Shown here: piece after piece, positions 1 through 5,946 of the stretch
Layout: every line of letters starts with the position of its first letter
Position numbering within the stretch: position 1 is the stretch's first letter
From: Chloroflexia bacterium
Lineage (GTDB): Bacteria > Chloroflexota > Chloroflexia > QHBQ01 > JADMIH01
Direction of reading: 5' to 3'
NCBI GenBank assembly: GCA_025927935.1
Contig: JAICKM010000441.1
Span: 1 to 6,023 of the forward strand
DNA: 6,023 bases
Made by a program: the position numbers and the translations under genes
Notes under the pieces: model-generated
Database searches by the model: none
Told to the model about the DNA's origin: nothing
The model's input: the letters and a program-made list of their open reading frames with translations, nothing else

Positions 1-684
1 CAGATCGTCGGTCATCAGCGTGAAGTTGCCCTGGCAGAGCGTAATGCCGTTCATCGGACTGGGCACCAGGTCGAGCAGGCGCTGAAAGTTCTCGACACTG
101 CGCATGATGCGCGCCACGCCACGAATGGGCGAGTGCGGTGGGTCGTCCGGGTGCATCGCCAGCTTGACGTTCCCTTTCTCGGCAACGGGGATCACCCGAT
201 GCAGAAAGTATTCCAAGTTTTGCCACAGATCATCGTCCCCGATGGGGCCGAGTTCGACCGGCGGGGCGGCGTCCAGGAGCGCGCTGTCAAAGCTGGTGAC
301 GACCGATCCGCCCCGCGAGAGGGCGCTCGTATTGGTGCGCAACCAGTTGAAGTCGGTCATCCACTCATAGCACCATACGGGAACGCCGAGCCGGCCCATG
401 TTCTCGATCAGCGTACACACGGTGGCGATCTCTTCGTCGCGGCCCGGCAAGCCGCGTTTGGCCCGGTTCAGCGGGGGCCGGGCCTCGATCACGGCGAGCC
501 GGAAGCCCCCGCTCTCGTAACGCTGTTTCATGCGCAGCAGCGGCAGATAGTCCCACGGCGCGTCGCTGCCGTTGAACCGCTCGTCGAACGGCAAGCCGCC
601 CACGGCCCAATCCACCCCCGCCTGCTTTGCCAGCTTCCAGACCGGCGATGGCGTAGGTGCAAGAAACTCGGCAATTTGGATCAT
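1..684 (-). CDS. uxuA: Mannonate dehydratase, N-terminal 228 residues (3' end outside window)
   Basis: UxuA dehydrates D-mannonate to 2-keto-3-deoxygluconate in hexuronate breakdown, in the cytoplasm. The frame is open from ATG at 684 to the window edge and gives 228 residues of an expected 350-400, so the C-terminus, including a later metal-binding Asp, lies outside. Family hallmarks are clear: a TIM-barrel start MIQIAEFLAP, RGLPGRDEEI (77-86), an RGG..VTSFD block (about 124-133), then KLAMHPDDPPHSPIRGVARI (174-193) and NGITLCQGNF (212-221). His178 and Cys217 correspond to metal ligands of this family. The start is fixed by a GAGGGGAG Shine-Dalgarno about 4-6 bases upstream. ATG directly follows the TAG of the upstream fragment, consistent with co-transcription with the esterase. 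The product supplies the substrate of the KDG kinase encoded divergently in this window. Identification is firm; only the length is unknown. Confidence 0.93.
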   Translation of the reverse strand, partial: MIQIAEFLAPTPSPVWKLAKQAGVDWAVGGLPFDERFNGSDAPWDYLPLLRMKQRYESGGFRLAVIEARPPLNRAKRGLPGRDEEIATVCTLIENMGRLGVPVWCYEWMTDFNWLRTNTSALSRGGSVVTSFDSALLDAAPPVELGPIGDDDLWQNLEYFLHRVIPVAEKGNVKLAMHPDDPPHSPIRGVARIMRSVENFQRLLDLVPSPMNGITLCQGNFTLMTDDL

Positions 685-894
685 CTAGCTCCCCTCGCTG
701 AGCGGCTTCGCTAGCCGGCGCAGCATCTCGAAGCCCGCCCGGCTGTGGTGGTATCGGCATTCCCATGACCCCACCTGGTAGTGATCGTCGTAGGACACGC
801 CCTCCCGGTTCAGCACCTTAACCCATCCGGGTATCGGTCCCGGCAATACAAACTCTCGCGCCGCTAGTGGGTTGGATAGCGCCTGAACCAGCCG
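685..894 (-). pseudogene. Probable C-terminal remnant of an AGE-family sugar 2-epimerase (or small ORF)
   Basis: On the minus strand a frame is open for 69 codons from just after a TGA (895-897) to TAG at 685-687, immediately before uxuA's ATG. About 88% of its third positions in the best part are G or C, as in the neighbouring genes, so it looks coding. It has no ATG near its beginning. The only plausible start is TTG at 846-844, preceded by GAGAG, which would give 53 residues. The peptide contains GWVKVLNREG, then VGSWECRYHHSRAGFEMLRR. This resembles the C-terminal W-K-C-P-Y-H-N-x-R-A-x-x-E motif of N-acylglucosamine 2-epimerase/cellobiose 2-epimerase proteins, which are about 390-410 residues long. 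The usual Pro before Tyr-His is Arg here. A second coding-like stretch, RPDGWFRRYPTH, lies just upstream in another frame. I infer that the body of an epimerase gene was deleted and its tail frameshifted. A genuine small protein cannot be excluded. Confidence 0.45.
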
Positions 895-908
895 TCAGGC
901 CGGCGCTT

Positions 909-1877
909 CTAGCCCCAGATGGAGAGGAGAAACTTGATCTTCTCCTGCGTCTGGTAACTCGCCCCACCTTCGTGGTGATTATAATGCCACACGCGGATCT
1001 CCTTGCGACCGGCGTAGTGATTGTAGGCCGCGAAGACCGTCGAGGGCGGGCAGACCTCGTCCATCAGCCCCACCGAGAAGAGAGCCGGCGCCTGCGCGCG
1101 GGCCGCGAAGTTCACGCCGTCGAAGTAGGACAGCGTGGAGAAGACCATATCGGTCTGCTCGCGGTGGATCATCAGGTAGCGGGCGATCTCCTGGTAGGGA
1201 TAGGAGTCCGTGATCTCCGTGGCGCGGCGATAGTGGCAGAGAAACGGGACATCGGGCATCACCGCCTGCACATCGGGCACCAGGCCGCTCACCGCCAGCG
1301 TGATCCCGCCGCCCTGGCTACCCCCGGTCACGGCGATGCGCGCACCGTCAACCGCCGGGTGCGTGCGCGCCGTCTCGACCGCCCGCACGGCATCCGTGAA
1401 GACGCGCCGGTAATAGTAGGTCTGCGGTGTACGAATACCCTGCGTCATGAAGCCAGGATAGTGCGGGTCGCCCGATCCCGGCGGGGGATCGGACGTATCC
1501 CCCTGCAAATAGGAACTGCCCTGGCCGCGCGTGTCCATCACCAGGAACGCATAGCCCGCAGCGGCCCACAGCGTCCAGTCGCTCGGCAAGCCGCGCCCGC
1601 CGCCGTAGCCCAGGTACTCGACCACGCAGGGCAGCAGGCCGGCGCGGTGGCGCGGCAGCACTAACCAGCCCTTGATTGGCTGCCCGCCGTAGCCCGCGAA
1701 GGTGACATCGAAGGTCTCCAGCATCCGTAGCCCGGCGTCTACCGGCGCGAACGTTGCGTTCAGGTCCGCCCTGCGCCCCTCATCCAGCGTTTGCCGCCAG
1801 AAGGCGTCGAAGTCGGCCGGCTCGTCGCGGGGCGGCAAATAGCTGCGTAGCTGGTCGAGCGGAAGATCAAAGAGCAT
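909..1877 (-). CDS. Acetylxylan esterase / cephalosporin-C deacetylase, CE7 family
   Basis: This is a CE7 alpha/beta-hydrolase that removes acetyl groups from xylo-oligosaccharides and other small acetylated substrates. The 322-residue length matches the family (about 320). Characteristic features in order are an N-terminal LPPRDEPADFDAFW segment, the RGQ motif at 117-119, the nucleophile elbow GGSQGG with Ser187, Asp273 in GLMDEVCPP, and His302 in the HEGG motif near the C-terminus. The catalytic triad is therefore complete. There is no signal peptide or membrane segment, so the enzyme is probably cytoplasmic and acts on imported oligosaccharides. I chose ATG at 1877 because AAGGAG lies six bases upstream. 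An in-frame ATG at 1904 would add nine residues and place that Shine-Dalgarno inside the gene. It is the first gene of the leftward cluster ending in uxuA, which fits acetylated glucuronoxylan use. The exact substrate is not readable from sequence. Confidence 0.93.
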   Translation of the reverse strand: MLFDLPLDQLRSYLPPRDEPADFDAFWRQTLDEGRRADLNATFAPVDAGLRMLETFDVTFAGYGGQPIKGWLVLPRHRAGLLPCVVEYLGYGGGRGLPSDWTLWAAAGYAFLVMDTRGQGSSYLQGDTSDPPPGSGDPHYPGFMTQGIRTPQTYYYRRVFTDAVRAVETARTHPAVDGARIAVTGGSQGGGITLAVSGLVPDVQAVMPDVPFLCHYRRATEITDSYPYQEIARYLMIHREQTDMVFSTLSYFDGVNFAARAQAPALFSVGLMDEVCPPSTVFAAYNHYAGRKEIRVWHYNHHEGGASYQTQEKIKFLLSIWG

Positions 1878-1957
1878 GTGATTCTCCTTGTTGCAAAACT
1901 TCACGTAGACGGGGGGTGGGCCGGCCCGCCGCCAGCCCTATTTCACCGAACCCGCCG

Positions 1958-2010
1958 TTAAACCGCTATAGATAAATCTCTGTAGAAAGAGAAATATGAT
2001 TAACATCGGA
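1958..2010. promoter_or_regulatory. AT-rich promoter-like patch for divergent transcription
   Basis: This is the lowest-GC part of the divergent spacer. On the plus strand TATGAT at 1995-2000 is a good -10 hexamer, but no convincing -35 lies 16-18 bases before it. On the minus strand TATCTATAG is a possible -10 for the esterase, again with a poor -35. A short inverted repeat (TCTCT at 1976-1980 and AGAGA at about 1987-1991) overlaps it and could bind a regulator. The promoter assignment is tentative. Confidence 0.3.
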
Positions 2011-2028
2011 ATAAGGTTCTTTGAGGAA

Positions 2029-2085
2029 GAGTGTGCCACGCTTGTCGGGACGGCACTCCTGGGATACGATCGGGTATCAAACCCG
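2029..2085 (+). repeat. Pair of inverted repeats, possible structured leader or operator
   Basis: GAGTG(T)GCC at 2029-2037 pairs with GGCACTC at 2052-2058, with one bulged T and a 14-base loop. Directly after it, CGGGT (2071-2075) pairs with ACCCG (2081-2085) across a five-base loop. An overlapping alternative pairs GATAC (2063-2067) with GTATC (2074-2078), so the two smaller hairpins are mutually exclusive. If transcribed rightward this would be a structured 5' leader of the cupin-aldolase-kinase cluster. I recognise no known riboswitch class, and the stems are short enough to arise by chance. Confidence 0.3.
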
Positions 2086-2097
2086 CCCTATCGACTC

Positions 2098-2102
2098 GGA
2101 GG
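2098..2102 (+). promoter_or_regulatory. Shine-Dalgarno GGAGG ahead of the 46-codon ORF
   Basis: GGAGG ends nine bases before the ATG at 2112. It is a full-strength ribosome binding site in the spacer and the main reason for taking the small ORF seriously. Confidence 0.4.
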
Positions 2103-2111
2103 CCCCCACAT

Positions 2112-2252
2112 ATGTCCAGTATACCCGCCGGCCTGGAATGCATCCAGGCCGAGGATCCCACCGCCATGACGTACTGCTTGCATCTGACCGATTTACACGT
2201 AACCCAGTTGGCCGTCCTCCGCACGCACGGTTGGCTGCTGATCTATTTGTGA
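2112..2252 (+). CDS. Small ORF of 46 residues, possible leader peptide or small protein
   Basis: The reading frame starts at ATG 2112, nine bases after GGAGG, and ends at TGA 2250-2252. The product begins MSSIPAGLECIQAEDPTAMT and ends HGWLLIYL. About three quarters of its third positions are G or C, similar to real genes here. It has no recognisable domain, no clear signal peptide and only a weakly hydrophobic tail. A strong 9-bp hairpin falls inside its early codons. It ends 160 bases before the cupin start, so it could be an upstream ORF on the same transcript. I do not recognise a homologue, and chance occurrence is quite possible in GC-rich DNA. Confidence 0.3.
   Translation: MSSIPAGLECIQAEDPTAMTYCLHLTDLHVTQLAVLRTHGWLLIYL
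2129..2151 (+). repeat. Perfect 9-bp inverted repeat with 5-base loop
   Basis: CGGCCTGGA (2129-2137) and TCCAGGCCG (2143-2151) are perfect reverse complements around ATGCA. It is the strongest stem in the divergent region. No T-run follows, so it does not look like an intrinsic terminator. It could be an mRNA hairpin in the leader or a dyad operator, and it lies within the 46-codon ORF. Confidence 0.5.
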
Positions 2253-2412
2253 TGCGGGCATACTTCTCGCTGGGCCGAGGGCACTGTGGATTGCTTTTTG
2301 CCTTCCCTGGTAGGCCAGCACCGGGGCGGGATGCCGGAGACGCATCGCTAGCGGAATGGATATTGCCGAAGCGGCAGTCACTGTGCGAGTAAGTGCTGGT
2401 AATGAGGTAGCC

Positions 2413-3612
2413 ATGAACAACCATATTTTGGAGCAGGGTGGGGGCATTCTCCGCCTGGCCCCCACCTGGGTGCCCCGCGCGTTCTGGACCCCCGGCAAAC
2501 GGCTGAAATTGCACCCGGACGATCTATACGCCTTCGGTGCCCAGCGCGGCGGCATTGACGAGCGCTGGCTCGCGTCCACGATCATGGCCGACAACGGGCC
2601 CGCGACAACAGCGGACGAAGGCTTGAGCTATGTCGTCTATGAGGACAACGGCAAGGTCCAGAAAAGACTCTTTAGCGAACTGATCGCGGAACTTGGGGCG
2701 GCGTTGCTTGGCTCCACGTTGTGGGAGTCGTATCACCGCTGGCCGGTATTTGCCAAGTTCTTCGATAACAAAGGCCCGCTGCCGCACCACCTGCATCAGA
2801 CGCCCCCACAAGCGGCCCTGGTGGGGCAGCAACCTAAGCCGGAAAGCTATTTCTTCCCGGCGCAAATGAACAATTACAGCGGCGATTTCCCCGCGACCTT
2901 CTTCGGCCTGGCGCCGGAGACGACCCGCGATCAGGTCCGCCACTGTCTGGAGATCTGGGACCGCGGCGATAACCATATCACCGACCTCTCCAAAGCCTAT
3001 CCCCTGACACTTGGCACCGGCTGGTATGTGCCCCCGGCGGTGCTGCATGCTCCCGGCAGCCTGTGCACCTATGAACCGCAATGGGCCAGTGACGTCGGTG
3101 CCATGTTTCAGTCGGTCGTCAACGAAATACCGATTCCCTGGGATTTACTGGTCAAGAGCGTGCCACCCGACAAGCATCAGGACCTGGACTATATCGTGTC
3201 GCTGATCGACTTTGAAACAAACCGCGATCCCAACTTCAAGCAACGCTTCTTCCGCCCCGCCATAGCGGTCAAGCCGGAAGCCGAAATGGAGAGCGAGGGC
3301 TATCGTGAGTGCTGGATCAGCTACCGCAATCCCTACTTCGCCGCCAAGGAACTGACGGTGCTGCCGGGCCGCACGGTCACCATTCGCGACACCGCGCCCT
3401 ATGGGCTGATCTTGGTGCAGGGACACGGCACGCTGGACGATTGGCCGATTGAGACGCCAACGCTGATCCGCTTCGGCCAATTGACCCATGATGAATACTT
3501 CGTCTCGGCGCCTGCCGCCCAGCAAGGCGTGCGCATCGTGAACGCAAGTCAGACGGAGCCGCTGGTCATGCTCAAGCACTTCGGGCCGCACGCGGAGGCA
3601 GAAGGCATTTGA
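2413..3612 (+). CDS. PMI-like cupin protein, putative sugar/uronate isomerase of unknown substrate
   Basis: This 399-residue protein resembles class I mannose-6-phosphate isomerase folds but lacks the usual QVHP signature. Visible marks are an N-terminal RLAPTWVPRAFW block (14-25), LKLHPDDLYAFGAQRGGIDE (31-50), a candidate metal-binding stretch PLPHHLHQ (122-129) with PKPESYFF (141-148), and VPPAVLHAPG (206-215). His126, His128, Glu144 and His212 could form a cupin metal site analogous to the Gln-His-Glu-His site of PMI. Residues about 311-390 look like a second, C-terminal cupin-type beta domain. ATG 2413 is chosen because GAGG lies five bases upstream; an in-frame ATG at 2356 has no comparable site. 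It heads the cluster with KDPG aldolase and KDG kinase, where a hexuronate isomerase would be expected and UxaC is absent. I infer aldose-ketose isomerase activity on a uronate or related sugar. A phosphosugar isomerase or non-enzymatic sugar-binding role is possible. The fold call is fairly sure, the substrate unknown. Confidence 0.85.
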   Translation: MNNHILEQGGGILRLAPTWVPRAFWTPGKRLKLHPDDLYAFGAQRGGIDERWLASTIMADNGPATTADEGLSYVVYEDNGKVQKRLFSELIAELGAALLGSTLWESYHRWPVFAKFFDNKGPLPHHLHQTPPQAALVGQQPKPESYFFPAQMNNYSGDFPATFFGLAPETTRDQVRHCLEIWDRGDNHITDLSKAYPLTLGTGWYVPPAVLHAPGSLCTYEPQWASDVGAMFQSVVNEIPIPWDLLVKSVPPDKHQDLDYIVSLIDFETNRDPNFKQRFFRPAIAVKPEAEMESEGYRECWISYRNPYFAAKELTVLPGRTVTIRDTAPYGLILVQGHGTLDDWPIETPTLIRFGQLTHDEYFVSAPAAQQGVRIVNASQTEPLVMLKHFGPHAEAEGI

Positions 3613-3667
3613 AACACGCAAGCCGGCTGAGTGCGAACACGATGCTTCAAGCCCTGCTCCATAGAAC

Positions 3668-3672
3668 GGAGG
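3668..3672 (+). promoter_or_regulatory. Shine-Dalgarno GGAGG that favours a TTG start for the aldolase
   Basis: GGAGG ends only one base before ATG 3674 but seven bases before TTG 3680. The spacing favours the TTG, and protein N-terminus homology agrees. Confidence 0.65.
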
Positions 3673-3679
3673 TATGACA

Positions 3680-4336
3680 TTGAACCCGGTGCTTAGCGAA
3701 CTAGGCCGGGCCGGCCTGGTCCCGGTGATCAAGATCGACAGGCCGCAGGATGCCGTACCGCTCGCCGCGGCCCTGGTGGGCGCGGGCTTGCCGGTGATGG
3801 AGATCACCTTCCGCACTGCGGCGGCCAGGGACGCGATTCAGCGCATTGCCCGCGACGTGCCCGCGGTGGTCCTCGGCGCCGGCACCGTGCTGACCCTGGA
3901 GCAAGCGCAAGAGGCCGTCGATGCCGGCGCCCGCTACATTGTGTCGCCCGGTTATCATGCCGGGATCGTTGACTGGTGTGGCGCGCGGGGGATACCGGTG
4001 GCCCCCGGCGTGGCGACCGCAACCGAGATCATGAGCGCGCTGGACAAAGGCTTGCAGATTCTGAAGTTCTTCCCCGCCGAGGAGCTGGGCGGGGTGCGCA
4101 TGCTCAAGGCGCTCGCCGGTCCGTTCGCCAACGTGCGCTTTATCCCGACGGGCGGCATCACAGCCGGCACGCTGGCCGAGTACCTGGCCCTGCCCAACGT
4201 GTTCGCCGTCGGCGGTAGCTGGATGGTGGCCCCCAGGTTGATCGCCGCCGGCGATTTCTCGGAGATCGCCCGGCTGGCTGTCGAGGCCCGGAATATCGTG
4301 CGCCAGGTGCGCCAGGAAGGAGCGGCGGCGCCATGA
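3680..4336 (+). CDS. eda: KDPG aldolase (2-dehydro-3-deoxyphosphogluconate / 4-hydroxy-2-oxoglutarate aldolase)
   Basis: The enzyme cleaves KDPG to pyruvate and glyceraldehyde 3-phosphate, the last step of hexuronate degradation and of the Entner-Doudoroff route. With the TTG start it has 218 residues, close to the usual 205-215. Class I aldolase features are intact: the catalytic Glu41 in MEITFRT (40-46), GAGTVL (66-71), SPG (89-91), [11 protein letters not shown] (106-116) and the Schiff-base Lys129 in LKFFPAEE. Start choice: ATG 3674 sits one base after GGAGG, too close, while TTG 3680 has a seven-base spacer. The resulting N-terminus, (M)[19 protein letters not shown], matches how these proteins typically begin. 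The gene lies 67 bases after the cupin and overlaps KDG kinase by ATGA, so the pair is translationally coupled. Function is confident; the start is probable. Confidence 0.95.
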   Translation: MNPVLSELGRAGLVPVIKIDRPQDAVPLAAALVGAGLPVMEITFRTAAARDAIQRIARDVPAVVLGAGTVLTLEQAQEAVDAGARYIVSPGYHAGIVDWCGARGIPVAPGVATATEIMSALDKGLQILKFFPAEELGGVRMLKALAGPFANVRFIPTGGITAGTLAEYLALPNVFAVGGSWMVAPRLIAAGDFSEIARLAVEARNIVRQVRQEGAAAP

Positions 4337-5376
4337 CCCGCATCGTCACCCTGGGCGAGATTATGCTACGCCTGAAGGCGCCACACATGGAGCGCCTGTT
4401 TCAATCGCCGCTGCTCGAAGCGACGTTCGGCGGGGGCGAGGCCAACGTGGCTGTCTCACTGGCCCGGTTTGGACTCGACTCGGCGTTCGTGACGGTGCTG
4501 GCCGGCAATCCCCTTGGGGACGCAGCCATCAGCGAGTTGCGGCGGCACGGCGTGGACACATCCCGGATCGTCCGCGCCGGCGAGCGGGTGGGCATTTACT
4601 TCTTTGAGAACGGCGCCAACCAGCGCCCCTCGCTGGTGATCTATGACCGCAGCCATTCCGCGATGGCCGAAGCGCAACCCGGCACCTTCGATTGGGATGC
4701 CGTCTTCGAGGACGCCGGCTGGTTTCATATCACCGGTATCACTCCGGCGCTCAGCCAAACCGCGGCGGGCCTGTCCATCAGCGCGGTGCGCGAAGCCAAG
4801 GAACGCGGCCTGACCGTCTCCTGCGACTACAACTACCGCGGCAAGCTCTGGCAGTACGGCAAGCGCGCGCCGGAAGTGATGGCCGAGCTGGTCCGCTACG
4901 TCGATGTCGGCATCGCCAACGAGGAGGATTGCCAGCAGTCGCTCGGCATCCTCGTTGACGAGGACAACAGGGATCCGCAGGCCGATACGCCGGAGTTGAA
5001 CCTGGGCCGTTACCAGGAGTTGTGCCGCAAGATGTTCGCGGCCTTTCCCAACCTCAAGTATCAGGCGATTACCCTGCGGGAAAGCCATAGCGCGAGCCAC
5101 AACGGCTGGTCGGCATGTCTGTATGACGGTACGCGGTTCCTCAGCAGCGCCCGCTATGAGATTACCCACATTGTCGATAGGGTAGGGGCCGGGGATGCCT
5201 TCGCCGCCGGCCTGATTTACGGACTGGCGACGCAGATGGAGGCCGCCGCAGCCCTGAACTTTGCGGTCGCGGCTGGGGCGCTGAAACACTCCATCCCAGG
5301 GGATCTCAACCTGGCGTCGCTGTCCGAAGTACGCAGCCTGGCAGGAGGGAATACCGCGGGGCGCGTCCAGCGGTGA
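4333..5376 (+). CDS. kdgK: 2-keto-3-deoxygluconate kinase, PfkB family
   Basis: KdgK phosphorylates KDG with ATP to KDPG, linking UxuA to the aldolase just upstream. The 347-residue protein has the PfkB layout: N-terminal [16 protein letters not shown] (32-47), the KDG-kinase-like DYNYRGKLW (165-173), the NxxE motif in ANEED (195-199), and the C-terminal signature [12 protein letters not shown] (282-293), where Asp288 is the catalytic base in GAGD. It is slightly longer than the common 310-340. The insertion at about 206-228 ([20 protein letters not shown]) may account for this. The start ATG overlaps the aldolase stop as ATGA, with GGAG ten bases upstream, so expression is coupled. Other PfkB kinases of ketoses or ribose are excluded less by motif than by context: aldolase and UxuA neighbours make KDG the natural substrate. 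Confidence 0.94.
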   Translation: MTRIVTLGEIMLRLKAPHMERLFQSPLLEATFGGGEANVAVSLARFGLDSAFVTVLAGNPLGDAAISELRRHGVDTSRIVRAGERVGIYFFENGANQRPSLVIYDRSHSAMAEAQPGTFDWDAVFEDAGWFHITGITPALSQTAAGLSISAVREAKERGLTVSCDYNYRGKLWQYGKRAPEVMAELVRYVDVGIANEEDCQQSLGILVDEDNRDPQADTPELNLGRYQELCRKMFAAFPNLKYQAITLRESHSASHNGWSACLYDGTRFLSSARYEITHIVDRVGAGDAFAAGLIYGLATQMEAAAALNFAVAAGALKHSIPGDLNLASLSEVRSLAGGNTAGRVQR

Positions 5377-5380
5377 GCAA

Positions 5381-5428
5381 ATCACTTCGCGTGATGCCCG
5401 TAGAGCCGCAGGACGCCGGCTAGCCGGC
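5381..5428 (+). terminator. Weak hairpins after kdgK, possible terminator
   Basis: Five bases after the kdgK stop, ATCAC-TTCGC-GTGAT (5381-5395) can form a 5-bp stem. A 14-bp palindrome GCCGGCTAGCCGGC follows at 5415-5428. Neither is followed by a T-run, so an intrinsic terminator is uncertain. They may only stabilise the mRNA end. Confidence 0.25.
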
Positions 5429-5578
5429 CCGAAATTCGCACATCGCCGGTCTGATCTTGCTGCCTCACACACCGAAGGTCTCCGATGGCGGCGATTCTTC
5501 CGCATCTCCGGGCCAGGCGGGCAGAAGGGGACGGGGCCCCGGAAAGCCGGTATCAACTTCTTCGCATCAAGCTATATA

Positions 5579-5600
5579 ACGGATAAGCCTTATTATCCGT
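5579..5600. repeat. Perfect 8-bp inverted repeat with 6-base loop
   Basis: ACGGATAA (5579-5586) and TTATCCGT (5593-5600) are exact reverse complements around GCCTTA. The symmetric AT-rich outer context would fit a transcription-factor dyad or an mRNA-end hairpin. No T-run follows on the plus strand. It lies about 200 bases beyond kdgK. Confidence 0.5.
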
Positions 5601-5818
5601 CACAAGGATTACCAGTACGCCGTCTCTTGATCAAGGTCCAGGCCGCAGCGCGGATCCGCGGCGAATGGCGTCGCTGGTGGAGATTAGCATTCCACCCAGG
5701 AGTATCATTTGTAGCTCAATCTTGCAAAGTACCAATTTCTCCATTGGAATCGGCACTTGGCGTCTTTCACCCGGCATGGTTGCGCTTCCCTTGCGGGCCT
5801 GTTATACCTAACCTAACG

Positions 5819-5828
5819 GTTGCGCAAC
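5819..5828. promoter_or_regulatory. Palindrome GTTGCGCAAC, possible LacI-type operator
   Basis: This is a perfect 10-bp palindrome with a central CG, the style of many LacI-family operators. On the minus strand it is followed 16 bases later by TATAAC, a possible -10. No gene starts just downstream in either direction, which weakens a regulatory reading. Confidence 0.22.
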
Positions 5829-5946
5829 TAGAGGGCGAATCGTTGCTGGCCCGTCAATTTTTTACATTTCCTTTCGCACCCCCGCCGCGCGCTCAATCGG
5901 GCGGCTCCCTTGCCAGCCGCTGTTGACCCGCGGCCTGAGTCAGCGC

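Larger units (their letters stand above)
1878..2412. other. Divergent intergenic region with promoter-like and structured elements
   Basis: These 535 bases separate the start of the leftward esterase from the start of the rightward cupin gene, so promoters for both directions must lie here. An AT-rich patch at about 1958-2020 is the most promoter-like part. The stretch from 2029 to 2151 carries several inverted repeats, annotated separately, and a 46-codon ORF lies at 2112-2252. From 2253 to 2412 I see only small palindromes (CGCTAGCG at 2346-2353; TGCCG-AAG-CGGCA at 2364-2376) and no gene. No regulator gene is encoded, so the controlling transcription factor must be elsewhere. Confidence 0.7.
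5377..5946. other. Gene-free region after kdgK with scattered inverted repeats
   Basis: I see no convincing gene in these 570 bases on either strand. GC content falls from about 5560 to 5880, as in non-coding DNA. Weak hairpins follow kdgK, a perfect 22-base inverted repeat lies at 5579-5600, a small one at 5732-5747 (CCAAT-TTCTCC-ATTGG), a 10-bp palindrome at 5819-5828, and a 6-bp hairpin at 5901-5920. The 99-codon frame from 5627 lacks an ATG and family features and is not annotated. Confidence 0.65.

Noticed and set aside
133..714. Plus-strand frame of 193 codons at the left end
   Set aside because: It is antisense to uxuA, whose conserved motifs are unambiguous on the minus strand.
867..1664. 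Plus-strand frame of 265 codons
   Set aside because: It is the antisense shadow of the CE7 esterase, which has a full catalytic triad on the other strand.
1878..1904. Upstream in-frame ATG for the esterase
   Set aside because: The AAGGAG Shine-Dalgarno lies between it and ATG 1877, so the shorter start is better.
2356..2412. Upstream in-frame ATG for the cupin gene
   Set aside because: There is no well-spaced ribosome binding site, and the extra 19 residues precede the conserved N-terminal block; ATG 2413 has GAGG at five bases.
4456..5556. Long minus-strand frame (366 codons) opposite kdgK
   Set aside because: It is antisense to a clear PfkB kinase, has low-complexity Arg/Ala-rich composition and no family motif.
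5901..5920. GCGGCT/AGCCGC hairpin as a terminator
   Set aside because: The stem is only 6 bp and no T-run follows on either strand.
5627..5926. 99-codon plus-strand frame
   Set aside because: It begins at TTG without a Shine-Dalgarno, spans a GC-poor stretch, and its product has no recognisable or protein-like pattern.
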